A model generated the notes under the pieces. It worked only from the letters and a program-made list of their open reading frames with translations. It was not told where the DNA came from and did no database searches. The position numbers and the translations under genes were made by a program. From positions 15,845-79,844 of the forward strand of contig CAZIFL010000009.1 in NCBI GenBank assembly GCA_964539095.1: 64,000 bases of DNA. The letters are read 5' to 3'. Shown piece by piece: positions 25,720-34,238 of the stretch. The DNA comes from DAIPKP01 sp964539095. Lineage in GTDB: Bacteria; Synergistota; Synergistia; Synergistales; Aminiphilaceae. Positions within the stretch are counted from its first letter, which is position 1; each line of letters opens with the position of its first letter.

Positions 25720-27681
25720 GTGGAGACGATGGATAGAACCGCAACCATGAAACGGCATCTCTTAAATAGTGTGCAAAGGGCTCTGGGGGGGGCGTTCCTT
25801 CTGCTGCTTCTCTTGGGAGGAATCGCCCTGGGAAGCTCCCCCGCCGTAACGGTACGGCTGCATAGGGAGCGCACCACTCTGGAAGAGCCCGTAACCCTGA
25901 TGATCCGCATTGAAGGAAGTCAGGAGACTCCCGAGGTGGTGCCGGAGGAATCCTCGGAGGTTCTTCTTACCCCCCGGGGACAGAGCACCTCCGTACAGAT
26001 CATCAACGGGGTGCAGTCCATACAGCAGGATCTCTATTATGCGGTGCTCCCCCAGCGGGAGGGGGATCTCACCGTTCCTTCTCTGGAGCTGCGCTTTTCC
26101 TCGGGGGCCCGGATTCGGACGGAGCCCCTTTCGCTGGAGGTACTCCCGGCTCAGGGAGGCTCTTCTCACCCGGGGGCATCCTCCGGAGGCGAGGCATCCC
26201 CAAACAGCGCAACTCCCGGAAAAGCTTCCCGAAAGGCCTTTGTCGCCGCCTCGCTCTCCAAAGAGCAGGTCTATGCGGGGGAGCCCGTGACGTACCGGTT
26301 TTCCTTCTTCCGGGCTCTTCCCGTAGGAGAGAGCCGCCTCACCCCTCCGGATTTCGGAAGCATCCCCTGGGAAGCTCTGGAGCGAGAGGTGTACCATACC
26401 GAGATTGAGGGCACTCCTTACGTGGTGACGGAGATCCCCTTTCTGCTCTCTCCGGTAGTGCCGGGAGAACACTCCATCTCCCCCGCCGCTCTGGATGTTA
26501 TTCTTGGGGAGGAGAACCCTCGGCAGCGTGCTTTTTCCGGGGGGATTCCGGGGGGATTCCCCGGGGGGCTCTTTCCCTCCTCGCTGGAGGATTTCTTTCA
26601 GTTCGCCCCTGCCTTAGGGCGCCCCTACCATCTCCAGACGGAACCCCTCTCGCTGGAGGTGCTCCCCCTTCCGGCCTGGAAGGAGGTGCCCCCCTTCTCC
26701 GGGCTGGTGGGGAGCGCAGATATGCGCTGCCTTATTCATCCCCAGGAGGGAAAGACCGGGGAACCCCGAAAGCTGACGCTCCTCCTCCGGGGAAGGGGGA
26801 ATATGAGGGATATTCAGCCTCCGGAGCTGCTTCTTCCGGGGGAGATCAAGGTCTATGAGGAGCCTGTCGAAGAGAGCCTTCGCCCCGGCGTGGAGGGATA
26901 CGAAGGAATCCGGGCCTTTTCCTGGTCTCTAATCCCCCTGCGGGAGGGGTCGTGGGATCTGCCGCCGTTACAGCTCGCTCTTTTCGATCCCCAAGCCGGG
27001 AGATACGAGGTTATAGAGGCTCCCGTCCCCTCCTTTTCTGCCCGGGGGGCAACGCTTTCTCAGGAGACGGGAATCGTTACCCCGGAGGAGTCCTCTCCTC
27101 TTCCGGAGAAGCCCTCCCTAGAGAAGGATGAGACGATCCGAGAGATCCCTCTTCGGGATCCCGAAAGAAAACAGCTGGGAGATCTCCTCCCCCCTCCTTC
27201 GCCGAAGCTTACTCTTGTGCTCTTTCTGCTTCCTCCCCTTCTTGCAGGATGCGGATGGGGAATACGGCAGTTCCTCCGGGGGCGAAAAACGCCACAGTAC
27301 CAAATGATCCGCCGATCCCGGAAGGCTCTTCGAGAGGCCCGCAAGGCCAGAAATCGGGAAGATAGCCTGGCATGGCTGCATAAGGCTCTCACCTGGGGAG
27401 TTTTTGCCCGGTTGCAACAGCAGGGGGAGCTGCTTACCCTGGAGCTGCTGCACTCTCTGGAGGGAAGCGAGCTTTCTTCTCAGGAAGTGCAGGAGGCCAC
27501 AGCATTTCTGACCCGGCTGGAGGAGATGCTCTACGGAGAATGCGGAAAACAGCGGGGAGAGGAGCAGCAAGAACCCGCCCGAAAAGGCACTTCGGCGGAA
27601 TCTTCGCAAACCTCAGCATGGCCATCACTGCAATCCTTTGGAAGGGATCTGACATCCTTTGTAAGGGGGCTTTGGAGATGA
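25720..27681 (+). CDS. batD: BatD-like membrane-anchored protein
   Basis: A 653-residue protein with an N-terminal signal sequence (LLLLLLGGIALGSS), repeated beta-rich domains (about 40-150, 165-270, 310-420) and a transmembrane helix near 495-515 (LVLFLLPPLLAGCGWGI) followed by a cytoplasmic helical tail, the BatD/DUF7939 layout. It has the family opening VRLHRERTTLEEPVTLMIRI. GTG 25720 fits AAGGAG nine bases upstream; ATG 25747 would also leave an intact signal peptide. It probably scaffolds BatA/B/C outside the membrane. Confidence 0.88.
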   Translation: METMDRTATMKRHLLNSVQRALGGAFLLLLLLGGIALGSSPAVTVRLHRERTTLEEPVTLMIRIEGSQETPEVVPEESSEVLLTPRGQSTSVQIINGVQSIQQDLYYAVLPQREGDLTVPSLELRFSSGARIRTEPLSLEVLPAQGGSSHPGASSGGEASPNSATPGKASRKAFVAASLSKEQVYAGEPVTYRFSFFRALPVGESRLTPPDFGSIPWEALEREVYHTEIEGTPYVVTEIPFLLSPVVPGEHSISPAALDVILGEENPRQRAFSGGIPGGFPGGLFPSSLEDFFQFAPALGRPYHLQTEPLSLEVLPLPAWKEVPPFSGLVGSADMRCLIHPQEGKTGEPRKLTLLLRGRGNMRDIQPPELLLPGEIKVYEEPVEESLRPGVEGYEGIRAFSWSLIPLREGSWDLPPLQLALFDPQAGRYEVIEAPVPSFSARGATLSQETGIVTPEESSPLPEKPSLEKDETIREIPLRDPERKQLGDLLPPPSPKLTLVLFLLPPLLAGCGWGIRQFLRGRKTPQYQMIRRSRKALREARKARNREDSLAWLHKALTWGVFARLQQQGELLTLELLHSLEGSELSSQEVQEATAFLTRLEEMLYGECGKQRGEEQQEPARKGTSAESSQTSAWPSLQSFGRDLTSFVRGLWR

Positions 27682-28406
27682 AAGGCAGAATAGTTTCTCT
27701 GGCGGGGTTGTTTCTGGGGGTGCTCCTTCTTCTCCCCCTCATCCCGGGAGCCTTGGGGGGAGAGGGGCGGCAGGACACCGAAACTTCGGAGCTTCTGCAA
27801 GAGATGCACTCCCGAAAGAATCTCTCCCAAAGCGCTCTCTATTACAACCTGGGAGCCTCTCAAGAGGCCCAGGGAAAGCCCGGGGATGCCCTTCTCTGGT
27901 ATCTTCGCTCCGCTCGGCTGCATCCGGGAGATCCTCTTCTGCGACAGGGGATAACACGTACCCTGCCGGAGCAGAACACCTTTCCCCTCCCCTGGCGGAT
28001 GGCTCTCTGGAATCGGTATCTGGGATTTCCTGTGATTGCCTGGGGGGGACTCATAAGCTGGTGGGGTTTCTGGATCTCTCTGGGGCTCGGTACGCTATGG
28101 GGGGGCAAAAAAAGCCACATTTTCCGCTCCTGGGCAAGAAGGCTTGCCATACCCGCCCTGCTTCTGGGGGGGATGACGCTCTGGAATCTCGCTCTGGAGA
28201 CCCTGGTACCTCTCGGGGTGGTGACGGAAAAGGAGTGTGTGCTACGATCGGGGTACTCCTCCAACGCCACCCCTCTCTACTCCCTCCCCGAGGGGAGCGT
28301 ACTCCGGATTCTGAAAAAGGAGGAGAATTTCTCGCTGGTGCAAACTCCGGGGGGACACCGGGGATGGGTTCCCCAGCAATGGATATCTCCCGCGAAAGAA
28401 CTTTAA
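27678..28406 (+). CDS. batE: BatE-like TPR and SH3 protein
   Basis: A 242-residue protein with a signal peptide, one or two TPR units (ALYYNLGASQEAQGKPGDALLWYLRSARLHP), two transmembrane helices (about 118-140, 155-177) and a C-terminal bacterial SH3 domain (CVLRSGYSSNATPLYSLPEGSVLRIL ending in HRGWVPQQWI). This is the BatE arrangement. It overlaps batD by ATGA and is the last gene of the operon, followed by a strong terminator. Confidence 0.88.
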   Translation: MKGRIVSLAGLFLGVLLLLPLIPGALGGEGRQDTETSELLQEMHSRKNLSQSALYYNLGASQEAQGKPGDALLWYLRSARLHPGDPLLRQGITRTLPEQNTFPLPWRMALWNRYLGFPVIAWGGLISWWGFWISLGLGTLWGGKKSHIFRSWARRLAIPALLLGGMTLWNLALETLVPLGVVTEKECVLRSGYSSNATPLYSLPEGSVLRILKKEENFSLVQTPGGHRGWVPQQWISPAKEL

Positions 28407-28433
28407 TCTTTTCCGAAAGTACAATTTTCTACA

Positions 28434-28468
28434 AAAGCCCCCTCCTCTTCCGAAGGGGGCTTTTTTTA
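28434..28468 (+). terminator. rho-independent terminator of the Bat operon
   Basis: AAAGCCCCCT and AGGGGGCTTT form a 10-base-pair stem around CCTCTTCCGA, followed by TTTT and AATTT. It closes the moxR-batE transcription unit. Confidence 0.9.
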
Positions 28469-28502
28469 ATTTACACACGCCCACGAAAACTATGAGAGAA
28501 TG

Positions 28503-28530
28503 TTCTCGTGACCTTTTAAAATGTTATAAT
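28503..28530 (+). promoter_or_regulatory. putative sigma-70 promoter of the PocR kinase operon
   Basis: A perfect TATAAT at 28525-28530, in an AT-rich stretch that is rare in this window, with TTCTCG 16 bases upstream as a weak -35. The leader to the kinase start is about 145 bases, with no recognised riboswitch. Confidence 0.5.
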
Positions 28531-28681
28531 GAAACATGACGAGGTTTCTTTCAAAGGAATTCCGCTGCTGAATATGGGGAAGCTTCCGTGGCATATCCTT
28601 TGTTACTCCTTCCACAGATCCTTTCCTCAGTCCTCATCCTTCGAATTCGATAGAATCGGCCCATAAGGAGGTCCGTTCCCA

Positions 28682-30730
28682 ATGCCTTCAAAAACTCCGA
28701 GAATTGACGAACTCGTGGACATCCCTCTGATTCAGAGATGGCTGGATAATTTCCACGTTCTTACGGGAGCCTCTTCGGCCCTCATCGACAATGACGGCAC
28801 CATCCATACCCGAAGCGGCTGGCAGGATATCTGCACGTGCTTTCACCGGAAGCATCCGGAAACGCTATGTCAATGCGTGGAGAGCGACAACTATATCAAG
28901 GCACATCTCGACCAAGAAGTAGTGGGATATCATTGTAAAAACGGATTGGTGGACTACGCCGCCCCTATTTTTATTCTAGGAGAGCACCTCGCTACTCTTT
29001 TTGCGGGACAGTTCTTCCACGAACCTCCGGATCGACGTTTTTTCGAGAACCAAGCCCGAAAGTACGGATTCCCCGAAAAGGAGTATCTTCAGGCTTTAGA
29101 TAAGGTTCCCTTGGTGCCGGTGGAACAGGCAAAACGCCACGTCACCTTCATAGCACGCACTACTGAGATTATTGCGGAACTCGGGAATAGGGGGTTGCAA
29201 AAGATCCGAGAAGAGGAAGAGAAAACCCGACGTTACAAGAGGGCCTATGAGACCCTTACGGAAAACATCCCCGGCATGACCTACCAAGCCCGATGGTCTT
29301 CCGAGGGACGGCAGATTCTTTTTGCCAGCGACTACGGAAAAACCTTCTTCGGCATCTCCTCCGAAGGGGAGGAGGCTAAACCTCCTTCCCTGGAATCTTT
29401 TATTCTTCCAGAGGATCTGGAAAGAGTCTTCAGAGAGCTTCGCGCCGCCCTGGAGAAGGAATCCTCCTTTATCCTGGACTACCGGATCCGCCATTCTTCA
29501 GGAAATATCCTCTGGGTTACCGACCGAGGAACGGCCTTTCTCCGGAATGGGATATCCCAGATTGAGGGAATCATCCTGGACTCCACCAAACAAAAGGAAA
29601 CCGAAGAGGATCTGAAAAAAAGCGAAATGCGCTTTCACCGAGCCATCCGGAATTCCGCCATTCCCTCGATTCTCTTCGATTCTTCCATGAAAATTTTTGA
29701 AGTAAGCCGGGGCGCCGAGGAAGCCACAGGATATTCCCGAGAGGATATACCCCAGCTCAGGGAATGGATTTCTCGGATAGCTCCCGAGGGGATATCGGTT
29801 TTTGACAAGCTTTTCTCCGCCCTCAAGGAGAATCCAGCTTCAGTGGCATCGGAGATGATGGAAATCCGCTCCCGAGACGGGGAGAAACACTTCTGGGAGC
29901 TACACTGCGTGGATCTGGGTGCTTTTTCGGGCGAGTCTCGGCTGTACAAGCTCCTTGCTCAGGATGTAACGCAGCGGGAGGAGTTTCAGAAGACTCTTCT
30001 GGAAATCATGGGAAAGCTTGAGGACTCCAACCGGGATCTTCAGCAGTTTGCCTACGTTACATCCCACGATCTTCAGGAACCTCTCAGGATGGTCTCCAGC
30101 TATCTTCAGCTTCTCCAGAAACGTTACCAGGGGAAGCTGGGGGAAGATGCGGACGACTTCATTTATTACGCTGTGGACGGGGCAAATCGGATGAAACAGC
30201 TCATTCAGGATATTCTCTCCTACTCCCGCATTAATACCCACGGCAGGAGCTTCGGCCCCGTTTCGGGAGATCAGATTCTGCAAAGAGTTCTTCACTCCCT
30301 GGACATGAAAATTCGGGAAAAGAACGCTCATCTTACATGTTCTCCCCTCCCCGTCTTCTGGGGAGATCCCACCCAACTGGAGCAGCTTTTTCAGAATCTC
30401 ATTGATAACGCTCTCAAGTTTTCTTCCAAGGAAGATCCTCGGGTGGATGTTTTTGCTGAATTTCAAGAGGAGATGTGGAATGTTCACGTTCGAGACAACG
30501 GCATAGGCATCAAATCCGACTATTTCGAAAGGATCTTCCTCATGTTCCAGCGGCTGAACCGCTCCGAGGAGTATCCTGGAACCGGTCTCGGACTAGCCCT
30601 CTGTAAACGCATCGTCGAGCGACATGGGGGGTGTCTCTGGGTTTCCTCAGAGGAGGGAAAGGGCTCCACCTTCTCCTTCACCCTCCGGGGAGCCCCGGAA
30701 AACGCTTCTGCAAGGGGGGAATCCCCATGA
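28682..30730 (+). CDS. PocR-domain sensor histidine kinase with PAS domains
   Basis: A 682-residue kinase without membrane helices, hence cytoplasmic. Domains: PocR ligand-binding domain (about 8-165; CTCFHRKHPETLCQC and YHCKNGLVDYAAPIFILGEHLATLF are typical), PAS (about 185-300), PAS (about 310-430), HisKA of phytochrome type with His in SHDLQEPLRM, and HATPase (DNGIGI, GTGLGLALC). PocR domains are thought to bind small organic ligands, and the Cys-rich loop may hold metal. AAGGAGGT lies nine bases before the ATG. It overlaps the receiver gene downstream by ATGA, so that protein is the likely phosphate acceptor. Confidence 0.93.
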   Translation: MPSKTPRIDELVDIPLIQRWLDNFHVLTGASSALIDNDGTIHTRSGWQDICTCFHRKHPETLCQCVESDNYIKAHLDQEVVGYHCKNGLVDYAAPIFILGEHLATLFAGQFFHEPPDRRFFENQARKYGFPEKEYLQALDKVPLVPVEQAKRHVTFIARTTEIIAELGNRGLQKIREEEEKTRRYKRAYETLTENIPGMTYQARWSSEGRQILFASDYGKTFFGISSEGEEAKPPSLESFILPEDLERVFRELRAALEKESSFILDYRIRHSSGNILWVTDRGTAFLRNGISQIEGIILDSTKQKETEEDLKKSEMRFHRAIRNSAIPSILFDSSMKIFEVSRGAEEATGYSREDIPQLREWISRIAPEGISVFDKLFSALKENPASVASEMMEIRSRDGEKHFWELHCVDLGAFSGESRLYKLLAQDVTQREEFQKTLLEIMGKLEDSNRDLQQFAYVTSHDLQEPLRMVSSYLQLLQKRYQGKLGEDADDFIYYAVDGANRMKQLIQDILSYSRINTHGRSFGPVSGDQILQRVLHSLDMKIREKNAHLTCSPLPVFWGDPTQLEQLFQNLIDNALKFSSKEDPRVDVFAEFQEEMWNVHVRDNGIGIKSDYFERIFLMFQRLNRSEEYPGTGLGLALCKRIVERHGGCLWVSSEEGKGSTFSFTLRGAPENASARGESP

Positions 30731-31161
30731 CAACCAAGGGAAAAATGATTGAAATTCTCCTCGTGGAAGACAACCCGGGGGATGTGCGGCTCACACGGGA
30801 GGCCCTGATGGAGGGGAAGATCCGTAATGCTCTCACCGTGGCCCGGGACGGCCAGGAAGCCCTGGATTATCTTCTCAAAAAAGAGGATCATCCCCGGCCG
30901 GACGTGATCTTGCTAGATCTTAATCTCCCCCGTAAAAACGGCCTGGAAGTGCTCTCCATCATCAAGAATGATGAAAACCTCAAGAAAATCCCCGTGGTAA
31001 TACTCACTACTTCAGAGGATGAAAGAGATATCCTCCAGAGTTATGAGCTTCATGCAAACTGCTACATCACAAAACCTGTGGAGCTTCACAATTTTCTGGA
31101 AGTCATGCGATGCCTTCAGAACTTCTGGCTCGAAATCGTGAAACTTCCCGGAACGGAATAG
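30727..31161 (+). CDS. single-domain response regulator, Rcp1-like
   Basis: A 144-residue receiver with no output domain. It has the acidic pair (LLVEDNPGD), the phospho-accepting Asp in VILLDLNLPRKNG, the TTS switch residue and YITKPVE with the conserved Lys. Rcp1-type receivers pair with phytochrome-like kinases of the HDLQEPLR class, exactly as here. It may act as a phosphate shuttle to the HD-GYP protein encoded next. Confidence 0.92.
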   Translation: MTTKGKMIEILLVEDNPGDVRLTREALMEGKIRNALTVARDGQEALDYLLKKEDHPRPDVILLDLNLPRKNGLEVLSIIKNDENLKKIPVVILTTSEDERDILQSYELHANCYITKPVELHNFLEVMRCLQNFWLEIVKLPGTE

Positions 31162-31183
31162 AAGCGCAGAGGGGAGGAGAACC

Positions 31184-32926
31184 GTGAAAATACTGCTCGT
31201 GGAAGATAATCCGGGAGATCGACGACTTATTCGAGAATATCTTCAGTCCACCTCCCTTCGGGACGCCTCGCTCCACGAGGCAGCCTCGGGGGAAGAGGCT
31301 CTGGAGATCCTGAAGAAGCAAGGGTTCCACGTGCTCCTTTTGGATCTGGGGCTCCCCACCTCCCAGGGACTTGAAACACTCCAGCTTTTCCGAATCTTCG
31401 CGGAAAAGCTCTCTCTCGTGGTGCTTACAGGGCTGGATGATCAGGAGATGGCCGCCCGGGCTCTCAAAATGGGGGCCCAGGACTACCTCTGCAAGGAGCA
31501 GTGCTCTTCGAATATCCTGGAAAAAACTCTGCGATACTCCCTGGAACGAAAATCTTCTCAGGATAAAATCATGGAGGCCGAGCATAAATACCGCATGCTT
31601 TTCGAAAACATGATGGAAGGATGCTTTTTTTTCCAGATTTCCCAAGAAAGCCGGGGGGATCTGCATCTAAACCTTTTAGAGGCCAACGCCGCAGCAGAAA
31701 AAATGCTGGACTTTTCTCTCCTCCAGGAGCCAAAAGCCTCCCTAGAGAGAGTCTTTTCCTGTTTTCCCCGGGAGTACCTCCAGAGGATTTATAAAGTTGC
31801 CCAGGAGAAGAGCACAGATAACTTCGAGGTTTTCTGTCCTTCCCGACAGAGGATATTCCACATGGCTCTTTTTTGTGTGAACTCCTTTCTTACCGGTGTC
31901 CTTCAGGACATCACCAAGGAGTACACCTACAAGGATCACCTGGAGAAACAGAGCGCCCGGCTTCACCAGCTTTTCCAGCATGCCCCTGTGGGAATCGTGG
32001 AGAGCGGGAGTAGCGGGGAGATTGAGAAGATGAACCTTGCCTTTCAGAGAATCTTCGATCTGCCCTCCGAAAATCCGCATCAGAAAGTACAGGATTTCAT
32101 GCCCTCCCCGACCAAGGATATTTGCCCTTCCAAAGAGAACATAAGCTTTATCGAAGGATATTCCGCCTACGGATCGAACCGGGATCTTTACGTACGGTAC
32201 AGTACCATCCCCATCCATATACACGAGGAAACCACGGGGTATTACAACATGTTTGAGGATATCTCTCTGGGAAAAAAGGCAAAGGATCTTCTGGAGCAGA
32301 GCCATCGGGAGCTTAAACAGCAATACCGCAAACTACAGCACTCATGGGTTCAAACCATAGAGATACTGAATCGGATCTCCGAAGAGACCGACCCCTATAC
32401 GGCGGGACATCAGCAGCGGGTGGCAAAGATAGCCCACCTCTTGGCAAAGGCGCTGAAGTTTTCTCCGGAGGAACAGGAATGGATACGCATGGCTGCATCT
32501 ATCCATGATATCGGCAAGATCAAGGTTCCAAAAGATATTTTAAGTAAACCTGGCCAGCTCAGTGAGCTGGAACTCCAGTTCATCCAGCTTCACAGTCGCT
32601 GCGGCTACGATATGCTGAAAGATCTCGACTTTCCCCTCCCCTTGGGAGAAATCATCTATCAGCATCACGAGCGGCTCGACGGAAGCGGCTATCCCCGAGG
32701 GCTCAAAGGGGAATCCATTCTTATGCACGCCCGAATCATCTCTGTGGCGGATGTACTGGAAGCCATGAGTTCTCACAGGCCCTATCGGCCAAAGCTCGGA
32801 GCCCATGCGGCTTTAGAAGAGCTGCAGAAGAACAGCGGCATCCTCTACGATCCTGAAGTGGTACGGACCTGCGTATCTCTCATAGAAAGGCACGTTCTCC
32901 CGGAAAATCTGGAAGACCTTGAGTAG
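31184..32926 (+). CDS. response regulator with PAS domains and HD-GYP c-di-GMP phosphodiesterase
   Basis: A 580-residue protein: receiver (1-120; LLVEDNPGD, Asp in LLLDLGLPTSQG), two PAS-like domains (about 140-245 and 265-370), then an intact HD-GYP domain with HDIGK at 441-445 and HHERLDGSGYP near 494. It should hydrolyse cyclic di-GMP when phosphorylated. The start is GTG 31184 with GGGGAGGAG six bases upstream. Third gene of the PocR kinase operon. A bidirectional terminator separates it from the converging phosphofructokinase gene. Confidence 0.92.
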   Translation: MKILLVEDNPGDRRLIREYLQSTSLRDASLHEAASGEEALEILKKQGFHVLLLDLGLPTSQGLETLQLFRIFAEKLSLVVLTGLDDQEMAARALKMGAQDYLCKEQCSSNILEKTLRYSLERKSSQDKIMEAEHKYRMLFENMMEGCFFFQISQESRGDLHLNLLEANAAAEKMLDFSLLQEPKASLERVFSCFPREYLQRIYKVAQEKSTDNFEVFCPSRQRIFHMALFCVNSFLTGVLQDITKEYTYKDHLEKQSARLHQLFQHAPVGIVESGSSGEIEKMNLAFQRIFDLPSENPHQKVQDFMPSPTKDICPSKENISFIEGYSAYGSNRDLYVRYSTIPIHIHEETTGYYNMFEDISLGKKAKDLLEQSHRELKQQYRKLQHSWVQTIEILNRISEETDPYTAGHQQRVAKIAHLLAKALKFSPEEQEWIRMAASIHDIGKIKVPKDILSKPGQLSELELQFIQLHSRCGYDMLKDLDFPLPLGEIIYQHHERLDGSGYPRGLKGESILMHARIISVADVLEAMSSHRPYRPKLGAHAALEELQKNSGILYDPEVVRTCVSLIERHVLPENLEDLE

Positions 32927-32943
32927 CCTTCACATCTGGATAT

Positions 32944-32972
32944 AAAAAGGGGGCACCCTTTGGCACCCCCTT
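32944..32972. terminator. bidirectional hairpin terminator
   Basis: AAGGGGG and CCCCCTT pair around a 12-base loop between two converging genes. On the minus strand it is followed by TTTTT, so it mainly serves the phosphofructokinase gene. Confidence 0.7.
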
Positions 32973-33006
32973 ACAAACGCAAAGATGCAGACGCTGCTGC
33001 GGTAGA

Positions 33007-34224
33007 TCAGATATGGCGGTAGATCTCCCCTTGATACTCCTCAAACTCCGGCACATAGGGCTGGGGGCTTCTGCCGAAACAGACATCCATGGCCTCGTAG
33101 AACGAGACCATCTGCAGATCGACACTGCGTTGCACGATAGCATCCTTGGTAGGAATGTAGCGGATCCTGGGGCCCTCCACATCCATCACCGTGATTCCGG
33201 TCTTCCCCTCCAGCAGGAGCATTACCGCCGCTCCTCCGATCTGCTTGCCGAAGTTTACATCAAAGGCGGAGGTGCTTCCTGAGCGCACCAGATGCCCCGG
33301 TACTACCTCCCGAACCTCCGGAAGCTCGTAGAGCCCCGAGACGAACATGCCGTGCCGTTTCAAAAACTGGGGGAAGTCCCCATCCTTCTTGAGCCGCCCT
33401 TCCAGCTCTCGGCGCACGTACTTTCCCGCCCCTCCGAGCCGGATATGCCCGAAGGAATCCTTGGTGTCCTCCTGAGAGATGAGGTCCCCTCCGGCACTTT
33501 TAATTCCCTCCGCCACCACGATGGTGTAGGTTCCCGCCCGGACATCACTGTTGAGAATGCGCCGCATGTAGGTGCGCTTCATGTGGGCGTAGACGATATC
33601 GAAATCCACATCAATTTCGGGGATCAGCACCGCATCCGCATCGGCCCCCACCCCTCCCCGGAAGGCGGTGTGTCCTGTATAACGGCCAAAGACCTCCACC
33701 ACCATGATGCGGTTGTGGGTACGCCCGGTGGTCTTCACCTCTTCTACAAAGTGAGCGATCTTATTGATGGCAGAATCACCCCCCACAGAGTAGGTCTGAA
33801 GGTCAAGATCCATGGTCTTGGGAGCGTGTACGCAGGCGATGCCGTTCTCTGCAAGATCTACCATAACGCCGCCGGTATCGTCCCCTCCGGAGATCACCAG
33901 GCCATCGATGGAAAATTTGCGAAGTCCGTCGAGGATGCGCTCGTACTTGTGCGGGCTCTCTATCTTGGCGATCTTCACCCGGGAGTGCCCCGCCTCGGAT
34001 CCCGCAAAGGAGGAGTTTACGTTATCCGCGCGGTTTTCGTCGAGATGCACTATCTTGTCGAGATCCACCAAATTATAGAGCCCCGCATAGCCGTGGGGGA
34101 TGATGTAAGCCCCCATGCCGTGGCGGTGAGCAAAGTTTGCGGCTCCCCGCACCACTCCGTTAAGCCCGCCACAGTCGCCTCCGGCGGTGATAATGCCAAT
34201 GTTTCTCATGGTAGCTTTTGCCAT
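33007..34224 (-). CDS. phosphofructokinase, PPi-dependent type
   Basis: A 405-residue phosphofructokinase. The two residues that separate pyrophosphate- from ATP-dependent enzymes point to PPi: the site is GGDDTGG (ATP enzymes have GGDGS) and the catalytic loop reads PKTMDLD (ATP enzymes have PGTIDND), with Lys in the position that blocks ATP phosphates. Length also matches PPi enzymes. The reaction is reversible fructose-6-phosphate phosphorylation in glycolysis/gluconeogenesis, saving ATP. ATG 34224 is chosen for AAAGGGGGT seven bases upstream. Ends near a shared terminator. Confidence 0.93.
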   Translation of the reverse strand: MAKATMRNIGIITAGGDCGGLNGVVRGAANFAHRHGMGAYIIPHGYAGLYNLVDLDKIVHLDENRADNVNSSFAGSEAGHSRVKIAKIESPHKYERILDGLRKFSIDGLVISGGDDTGGVMVDLAENGIACVHAPKTMDLDLQTYSVGGDSAINKIAHFVEEVKTTGRTHNRIMVVEVFGRYTGHTAFRGGVGADADAVLIPEIDVDFDIVYAHMKRTYMRRILNSDVRAGTYTIVVAEGIKSAGGDLISQEDTKDSFGHIRLGGAGKYVRRELEGRLKKDGDFPQFLKRHGMFVSGLYELPEVREVVPGHLVRSGSTSAFDVNFGKQIGGAAVMLLLEGKTGITVMDVEGPRIRYIPTKDAIVQRSVDLQMVSFYEAMDVCFGRSPQPYVPEFEEYQGEIYRHI

Positions 34225-34238
34225 AACAGTACCCCCTT

